Source of the DNA: an uncultured Bifidobacterium sp.
Lineage (GTDB): Bacteria; Actinomycetota; Actinomycetes; Actinomycetales; Bifidobacteriaceae
Length of the DNA stretch: 64,000 nt
Direction of reading: 5' to 3'
Assembly: GCF_959020145.1 (NCBI RefSeq)
Contig: NZ_CAUEQY010000001.1
Coordinates: 124,001-188,000 of the forward strand
Positions 58,158 to 64,000 of this stretch are shown in pieces (the stretch's first letter is position 1; the number at the start of each line of letters is the position of its first letter). The notes beneath the pieces are model-generated. The model had not been told where the DNA came from, did not search any database, and saw only the letters and a list, made by a program, of their open reading frames with translations. The position numbers and the translations under genes were made by a program.

Positions 58158-61145
58158 ATGACAACCAAACGCAACAACACGACACACAACGAAGTCGTGG
58201 TCGAACGCGTACTCACCAGCGACGCATTCCTCACACGCGAAATCAAAAAAGCCCCCATGAAAACAACAGGCGACTCACTCATAGCAGACCTCACCCACCT
58301 ACCCAACGACCTCAAAATCACCATCCAAGGCGCTCGCGAGCACAATCTCAAGAACGTGGACTTGGAGTTTCCTCGCAACCGCATGGTGGTGTTCACCGGC
58401 CTGTCGGGTTCGGGCAAATCCTCGTTGGCGTTCGATACGCTGTTCGCCGAGGGCCAGCGCAGGTATGTCGAATCGCTGTCGGCGTACGCGCGCCAGTTTC
58501 TGGGGCAGATGGACAAGCCGGACGTCGACTTCATCGAGGGGCTGAGCCCCGCGGTTTCGATCGACCAGAAGACCACGAACCGCAATCCGCGTTCGACGGT
58601 CGGCACAATCACCGAGATCTATGATTATCTGCGACTGCTGTTCGCCCGCACCGGCATTCCGCATTGTCCGGAATGCGGCGCCCTGGTAAGCGCGCAAACA
58701 CCGCAGCAGATGGTGGACACGTTGCTGAAGTATCCGGAACGCACGCGTTTCCAGATTCTCGCGCCGGTCGTGCGCGGCCGCAAGGGCGAATTCGAGGATC
58801 TGCTCGAACTGCTGCGTGGCGATGGTTACGCACGTGCGCTGATCGACGGTGAGATGCGGCAATTGTCCGATGACATCAAGCTCGCCAAGCAGAAGAAGCA
58901 CACCATCGAAGTGGTGGTGGATCGTCTGGTGGTCAAGGACGGTATCCGCCAGCGTCTGACCGATTCCATCGAAACGGCGTTGAAGCTTTCCAAAGGCGTG
59001 GTCGTCGCCGATTTCGTCGATTTGGACGAGAAGGATCCGGACCGTCGCAAGCCGTTCTCCGAGAAACGCGCCTGCCCGAACGGCCATCAGCTGGAACTCG
59101 ACGAGATCGAACCGCGCACCTTCTCCTTCAACGCGCCGTATGGCGCCTGCCCTGAATGCACGGGTATCGGATACAAGCTGGAAATCGACCCCGAACTGGT
59201 CATTCCCGATCCGGACAAGACGCTGAACGAGAACGCCATCGAACCGTGGGGCATGACCAAAGGCACCGGCGAATACTACCGCCATGTGCTTGAGGGACTC
59301 GGCGATGAGATGGGCTTCGACCTGGACACGCCTTGGAAGGATCTGCCCAAGGACGCGCGCGACGCCATCATGTATGGCCGTGATTTCAAGGTGCAGGTCT
59401 CGTACCGCAACCGTTGGGGTCGCATGCGCGAGTATTCCACCGGTTTCGAAGGCGTGGTGCGCACGTTGATGCGCCGGCATGACGAGACCGATTCCGACCA
59501 GATGAAGCAGTATTACGAGTCGTACATGCGCGAGGTGCCATGCCAGGCGTGCCATGGGCGGCGTCTGCGTCCGGAAGTGCTTGCCGTCACCGTGGGCGAC
59601 GAGTCCATCGCGGACGTGTGCGACATGTCCGCCGAACGGAGCCTCGCATGGATCAACGGCCTAGAACTCGAAGGCTCGGCCGCGCAGATAGCCGGCGAAG
59701 TCGTCAAGGAGATCCGCGCACGACTCGGCTTCCTCAACGATGTCGGCCTGAACTATCTGACGTTGTCGCGTGCGGCGAAGACCCTGTCGGGCGGCGAGGC
59801 GCAGCGCATCCGACTGGCCACCCAGATCGGCTCCGGCCTGGTGGGCGTCATGTATGTGCTGGACGAACCATCCATCGGCCTGCATCAGCGTGACAACGAA
59901 CGGCTGATCGGCACATTGCATCATTTGCGCGACCTCGGCAACACGCTGATCGTCGTCGAACATGACGAGGACACCATCAGAAACGCGGACTGGGTCATCG
60001 ACATCGGTCCGGGCGCCGGCGAACATGGCGGCGAGGTCGTGTATTCCGGCCCCGCCAGAAAAATCACCGAAGCGCCACGCTCCATCACCGGCGACTACAT
60101 CGCCGGCCGACGGAAGATCGAAGTGCCCGCCGCACGCCGCAAGACGCATAAGACCAAGCAGCTGCGCGTGGTCGGAGCCCGCGAGAACAACCTCAAGAAC
60201 CTGAACGTCAATTTCCCGCTGGGCGTGTTCACCTGCGTGACGGGCGTGTCCGGTTCCGGCAAATCCACGCTGGTCAACCAGATCCTTTATCCGGTGCTTG
60301 CGGACAAGCTGAACGGCGCGCGCATCGTGCCCGGCAAGCACACGCGCGTGGAAGGCGTGGACCAGTGCGACAAGGTGATCCACGTCGACCAGAATCCGAT
60401 CGGCCGCACTCCGCGTTCCAATCCCGCCACCTATACGGGAGTATGGGACAAAATCCGCACGCTGTTCGCCAAGACGCCCGAAGCGCAGGTGCGCGGCTAT
60501 GGTCCCGGACGGTTCTCGTTCAACGTCAAGGGAGGCCGCTGCGAGGCATGCCACGGCGACGGCACATTGAAAATCGAAATGAACTTCCTGCCGGACGTGT
60601 ACGTGGACTGCGAGGAATGCCACGGCCAGCGCTACAATCGCGAGACTCTCGAAGTGAAGTACAACGGCAAATCGGTCGCCGACGTGCTGAACATGCCCAT
60701 CGAGGAGGCCGCGCAGTTCTTCAAGGCGTACCCGTCCATCTCGCGTTACCTGGACACCCTGGTGCAGGTCGGTCTCGGCTATATCCGGCTCGGCCAGCCG
60801 GCGCCGACGCTGTCCGGCGGCGAATCGCAGCGCGTGAAACTCGCGACGGAACTCCAACGGCGTTCCACCGGCAAAACCGTGTACATCCTCGACGAGCCGA
60901 CCACCGGCCTGCATTTCGAGGACGTGCGCAAACTGCTGCTCGTATTGCAGGGATTGGTGGACAAGGGCAACGCCGTCATCGTCATCGAGCACAATCTCGA
61001 CGTGGTCAAATCCGCGGATTGGATCATCGATCTGGGGCCGGAAGGCGGTGACGGCGGCGGCACCATCGTCACCGAAGGCACGCCGGAGCAGGTCGCGCAA
61101 TGCGAACAGTCGTGGACGGGCAAGTTCCTTAGGGATATGCTGTGA
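58158..61145 (+). CDS. uvrA: Excinuclease ABC subunit A
   Basis: The 995-residue damage-recognition ATPase has two ABC domains: Walker A GLSGSGKSSLAFDT (about 81) and GVSGSGKSTLV, and signatures LSGGEAQRIRLA and LSGGESQRVKLA. Zinc-finger Cys pairs appear in CPECG, CPEC, CEACH and CEECHG. A typical UvrA begins at IQGAREHNLKNVDLEF, here about residue 55, so there is an extra N-terminal stretch (MTTKRNNTTHNEVVVERV) with A/C-rich codons unlike the rest; ATG at 58257 could be the functional start. The stop overlaps uvrC by GTGA. Confidence 0.95.
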   Translation: MTTKRNNTTHNEVVVERVLTSDAFLTREIKKAPMKTTGDSLIADLTHLPNDLKITIQGAREHNLKNVDLEFPRNRMVVFTGLSGSGKSSLAFDTLFAEGQRRYVESLSAYARQFLGQMDKPDVDFIEGLSPAVSIDQKTTNRNPRSTVGTITEIYDYLRLLFARTGIPHCPECGALVSAQTPQQMVDTLLKYPERTRFQILAPVVRGRKGEFEDLLELLRGDGYARALIDGEMRQLSDDIKLAKQKKHTIEVVVDRLVVKDGIRQRLTDSIETALKLSKGVVVADFVDLDEKDPDRRKPFSEKRACPNGHQLELDEIEPRTFSFNAPYGACPECTGIGYKLEIDPELVIPDPDKTLNENAIEPWGMTKGTGEYYRHVLEGLGDEMGFDLDTPWKDLPKDARDAIMYGRDFKVQVSYRNRWGRMREYSTGFEGVVRTLMRRHDETDSDQMKQYYESYMREVPCQACHGRRLRPEVLAVTVGDESIADVCDMSAERSLAWINGLELEGSAAQIAGEVVKEIRARLGFLNDVGLNYLTLSRAAKTLSGGEAQRIRLATQIGSGLVGVMYVLDEPSIGLHQRDNERLIGTLHHLRDLGNTLIVVEHDEDTIRNADWVIDIGPGAGEHGGEVVYSGPARKITEAPRSITGDYIAGRRKIEVPAARRKTHKTKQLRVVGARENNLKNLNVNFPLGVFTCVTGVSGSGKSTLVNQILYPVLADKLNGARIVPGKHTRVEGVDQCDKVIHVDQNPIGRTPRSNPATYTGVWDKIRTLFAKTPEAQVRGYGPGRFSFNVKGGRCEACHGDGTLKIEMNFLPDVYVDCEECHGQRYNRETLEVKYNGKSVADVLNMPIEEAAQFFKAYPSISRYLDTLVQVGLGYIRLGQPAPTLSGGESQRVKLATELQRRSTGKTVYILDEPTTGLHFEDVRKLLLVLQGLVDKGNAVIVIEHNLDVVKSADWIIDLGPEGGDGGGTIVTEGTPEQVAQCEQSWTGKFLRDML

Positions 61146-63484
61146 CTGATTTCGAACGACACAGTCCGGACGTGTGGCGCAAAACGGCGGATGCGTTACG
61201 GGAAACCGCAGTATCGGACGCCGGCACCCAATCCGACGGCAGGGGAGTGAACAAGAACGGCGCGCCCCTGTTGGGGGATACTCGCGACCTGTTCCGTCCG
61301 AAAACCTCCGACATTCCCGCGCAGCCGGGCGTATACAAGTGGCGTGACGGCGAGGGGCGCGTCATCTACGTTGGCAAGGCCAAGAACCTGCGCAACCGGC
61401 TGACGAACTACTTCCAGCCGCTCTACCAGCTGCATCCACGCACCCAGACCATGGTGTTGACGGCTCGCAGCCTCGAATGGACGGTAGTGGGTACGGAACT
61501 GGAGTCGCTCACACTCGAATACACGTGGATCAAGGAGTTCGACCCACGATTCAACGTGGTGTTCCGCGATGACAAGACCTACCCGTATCTGGCCATCTCA
61601 TCAGGCGAACGCATCCCACGCGTATGGGTGACTCGCAGCCGCAAACGTCGCGATACCAGATATTTCGGCCCGTACGCCAAGGTATGGGATCTTCGGCACA
61701 GCCTCGACGCGTTGCTGAAGACGTTTCCCGTGCGCACATGCTCGAAGAGCGTGTTCCACAAGGCGCAGTTGACGGGCCGTCCATGTCTGTTGGCATCGAT
61801 CGGCAAATGCTCCGCTCCATGCGTGAACCGTATCGGCGCTGACGAGCATCGCAGGATGTGCGAGCAGCTTGTCGGCGTGATGACCGGCCGAATCGGCAAA
61901 TCGTATATCGCCCAACTGACCCGCGACATGAAGCAGGCGAGCGCCGAACTGGAATTCGAGAAGGCGGCCCGGCTGCGCGATCAGATCCAAATGCTCGGGA
62001 CCGTGGTCCAGCAGAACGCCGTCGTGTTCGATTCGGATGTCGACGCCGACGTGTTCGGCATCGCGTCCGACGAGCTTGAAGCCAGCGTGCACGCGTTCTT
62101 CGTGCGGTCCGGATCAATTCGCGGCGAACGTAACTGGAGTGTGGAGCGAGTCGAAGATGTGAGCGACGCGGAGTTGATCGCCGATCTGATCACTCAGGTA
62201 TATTCGGAAACCACGGGGGAGAGCGCGGCCGTCTCCGATTCGACCGTCGTGACCGAGCAGCGCAATGCGATCGGTTCGACACAGACCGTGACCGCAACGG
62301 ATGCTATCGCCCGTGCGCAGGCCACGAAGGAACGCAACGAACGTCAGGAACAGACGGGACGTGCCGACCTGCTGGCTCCAATCGCGCCTGTTCCCCGTGA
62401 GGTGATCGTTCCAATCGAACCGTCGCGCAGCGCAGGGCTTGAGCAATGGCTAAGCGGATTGCGTGGAGCGGCCGTCACCATCCGTGTAGCCAGCAGAGGC
62501 GACAAGAAACAGCTTATGGACCGTGCCAACGACAATGCCAAGCAGGCGTTGGCACGCAGCAAGATGAGCCGTATCAGCGATATGGGCGCACGTTCCGATG
62601 CGATGAACGATGTGGCGAAGGCTCTTGGGCTTGAACAGGCGCCGTTGCGCATTGAATGCTACGACATTTCCAACACAGTCGGCGGCGCATTCCAGGTAGC
62701 GTCCATGGTGGTGTTCGAAGACGCGATCGCGAAAAAGTCGGAGTACCGCCGTTTCGCCATCCGAGGTGCGGACGGGCAGGGCGCGTTGGATGATTTGAGC
62801 GCATTGTATGAGACGTTGACCCGTCGTTTCCGCCATGGCAACATCGCCGGCGATTCCGGGGAAAGCATGGACAACGAGCGTCGGATGGCCACGCAAAATG
62901 ATAGGTCGGATGGCACGAATGGTCCTGAAACGGATGCCGTGCAGCAGAACACCAACCGTCGCCATTTCGCCTATAAGCCGAATCTGGTCGTGGTCGATGG
63001 CGGCAAACCGCAGGTGATGGCGGCGGCCAAGGCGCTTGCCGACTGCGGCGTGGACGATGTGGCCGTCTGCGGATTGGCGAAGCGTCTTGAGGAGGTTTGG
63101 GTGCCGGATGACGACTATCCGATCATCCTCAAGCGACAATCCGAAGGCATGTATCTGCTGCAGCGGGTGCGTGACGAATCGCATCGTTTCGCCATCACCT
63201 ACCATCGTCAGACCAGACGCAAAGGAGCTTTGCGTTCCGCTTTGGACGACATTCCCGGCATCGGCGAAGCCTATCAGAAACGGCTTCTCAACCATTTCGG
63301 CTCCGTACGCGCCATGCGTGAGGCGAGCGTGGAGGATTTCGAACAGGTCAAAGGCATCGGCCATGCCAAGGCCGAGAACATTTACCAGGCATTGCATTCG
63401 TCCGTTGACATTGCTTCGAAGGCGGAGGATGCCCTCCGAACAGTGAAATCGGATGGAAACAGTCCGAAAGATGAAAAGAAATAG
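61142..63484 (+). CDS. uvrC: Excinuclease ABC subunit C
   Basis: The 780-residue nuclease has the GIY-YIG domain (PGVYKWRDGEGRVIYVGKAK), the UVR motif that binds UvrB (ASAELEFEKAARLRDQIQM), the RNase H-like domain (IECYDISNTVGGAFQVASMV and VVDGGKPQV), and C-terminal helix-hairpin-helix motifs (IPGIGEAYQKRL and VKGIGHAKAENI). It is longer than the usual 600-700 residues because of two low-complexity insertions near 345-410 and 565-600. GTG start overlaps uvrA. It makes both incisions in nucleotide excision repair. Confidence 0.95.
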   Translation: MTDFERHSPDVWRKTADALRETAVSDAGTQSDGRGVNKNGAPLLGDTRDLFRPKTSDIPAQPGVYKWRDGEGRVIYVGKAKNLRNRLTNYFQPLYQLHPRTQTMVLTARSLEWTVVGTELESLTLEYTWIKEFDPRFNVVFRDDKTYPYLAISSGERIPRVWVTRSRKRRDTRYFGPYAKVWDLRHSLDALLKTFPVRTCSKSVFHKAQLTGRPCLLASIGKCSAPCVNRIGADEHRRMCEQLVGVMTGRIGKSYIAQLTRDMKQASAELEFEKAARLRDQIQMLGTVVQQNAVVFDSDVDADVFGIASDELEASVHAFFVRSGSIRGERNWSVERVEDVSDAELIADLITQVYSETTGESAAVSDSTVVTEQRNAIGSTQTVTATDAIARAQATKERNERQEQTGRADLLAPIAPVPREVIVPIEPSRSAGLEQWLSGLRGAAVTIRVASRGDKKQLMDRANDNAKQALARSKMSRISDMGARSDAMNDVAKALGLEQAPLRIECYDISNTVGGAFQVASMVVFEDAIAKKSEYRRFAIRGADGQGALDDLSALYETLTRRFRHGNIAGDSGESMDNERRMATQNDRSDGTNGPETDAVQQNTNRRHFAYKPNLVVVDGGKPQVMAAAKALADCGVDDVAVCGLAKRLEEVWVPDDDYPIILKRQSEGMYLLQRVRDESHRFAITYHRQTRRKGALRSALDDIPGIGEAYQKRLLNHFGSVRAMREASVEDFEQVKGIGHAKAENIYQALHSSVDIASKAEDALRTVKSDGNSPKDEKK

Positions 63485-63549
63485 AATCTGTAACGAGCAA
63501 TCGCTTCTGCGTTGCTAGCATGATGAATGGTGAGAGTAAGGGAGGGAAC

Positions 63550-64000
63550 ATGACCGAGGTGGACCATCGGTGCGCGGTCCTTGGCAAACCCATCGCGCAT
63601 TCGCTTTCCCCTGTATTGCATAATGCGGCCTATCGAGCTCTAGGACTTGACAGCTGGTCGTATGGCAGGCACGAGGTCGGCGAGACGGAGCTTGAGGATT
63701 TTTTGGAGTCGCTTGATTCCAGCTGGGCGGGACTGAGCCTGACCATGCCGTTGAAGAAGACCATCCAGCCATATGGCGTGCCATGCAACGCGTGGGCGAA
63801 AGAGCTGAAGGTGGCCAACACCGCCGTCTTCGACTGGTCTGGCGCGAACGATAAGAACGCCGCCATCCCTGCGATCAGGCTCTACAACACGGATGTGAAG
63901 GGAATTGAGCTCGCCTTCGAGCACTCGTATCGGGCACGTGGCATGCGGATGGATTCTGGACAAGACGGCGAGGCGGTGATCATCGGCAATGGCAACACCG
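63550..64000 (+). CDS. aroE: Shikimate dehydrogenase, partial (5' end)
   Basis: The open frame runs off the right edge after 150 residues. It begins VLGKPIAHSLSPVLHNAAYR, the shikimate-binding motif, followed by LSLTMPLKK with the catalytic Lys and the substrate-contacting NTAVF segment. It reduces 3-dehydroshikimate with NADPH in aromatic amino acid synthesis. GGGAGGGAAC precedes the ATG. uvrA-uvrC-aroE is a conserved order in bifidobacteria. The NADP-binding C-terminal domain lies outside the window (it has just begun with AVIIGNGNT). Confidence 0.85.
   Translation, partial: MTEVDHRCAVLGKPIAHSLSPVLHNAAYRALGLDSWSYGRHEVGETELEDFLESLDSSWAGLSLTMPLKKTIQPYGVPCNAWAKELKVANTAVFDWSGANDKNAAIPAIRLYNTDVKGIELAFEHSYRARGMRMDSGQDGEAVIIGNGNT

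Overview
The window is a GC-rich chromosomal segment with dense genes, strong GGAGG-type ribosome sites and many start/stop overlaps. It carries a bile salt hydrolase of the bifidobacterial type, SpdB-like DUF2637 and HutC-type GntR proteins, and the comEA-comEC-holA-tsaE-tsaB-rimI-tsaD and uvrA-uvrC-aroE neighbourhoods. Together these point to a gut-associated Bifidobacterium; the species cannot be decided from the sequence alone.

Layout. 1-4.0 kb: right end of an integrated mobile element (partial ORF, DUF2637 membrane protein, double-HTH protein, small coupled ORFs, two divergent HTH regulators), lying on the 3' side of tRNA-Gln. 4.3-11.5 kb: accessory genes (GNAT, acyltransferase-3, a DUF262/DUF1524 GmrSD-like nuclease, a frameshifted gene, a truncated Fic remnant, a cysteine hydrolase, a membrane-anchored small protein, a nicotinamidase). 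11.8-17.8 kb: an SDR opposite a GntR-regulated cluster of ADP-ribosylglycohydrolase, PfkB kinase, NCS1 permease and cysteine hydrolase, with a 23-bp palindromic operator in front of the permease. 17.9-19.4 kb: a TPP riboswitch controlling a YkoE-like ECF S component and TenA. 19.5-31.5 kb: aldo-keto reductase, Mug-type glycosylase, glmU, rsfS, two related histidine phosphatases around tRNA-Ala, CorA, a solute-binding lipoprotein and leuS.

31.6-38.3 kb: one long overlapping operon, comEA-comEC-holA-tsaE, then tsaB-rimI-tsaD (t6A synthesis), and tRNA-Asn. 38.4-50.9 kb: bsh, MerR plus carboxymuconolactone-decarboxylase-like protein, a MetE-like methyltransferase, a CDF transporter, an ABC-F protein, an AAA ATPase, a second nicotinamidase, small hypotheticals, a VanZ-RDD protein, tRNA-Gly, a cupin, a 41-residue ORF and a GtrA-like protein. 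51.0-58.1 kb: a complete type I Wadjet operon, jetABCD (SMC-like anti-plasmid defence). 58.1-64 kb: uvrA behind a LexA box that overlaps the jetD stop codon, uvrC, and the start of aroE.

The most notable points are the Wadjet operon with an amino-skewed (A/C-rich) composition that runs into the 5' end of uvrA; the uncharacterised GntR/glycohydrolase/kinase/permease/hydrolase pathway; a repeated structured leader-like element in the mobile region; a 39-bp perfect palindrome at the mobile-element/chromosome junction; and a cluster of short CGCTATATGTGGCAG motifs.
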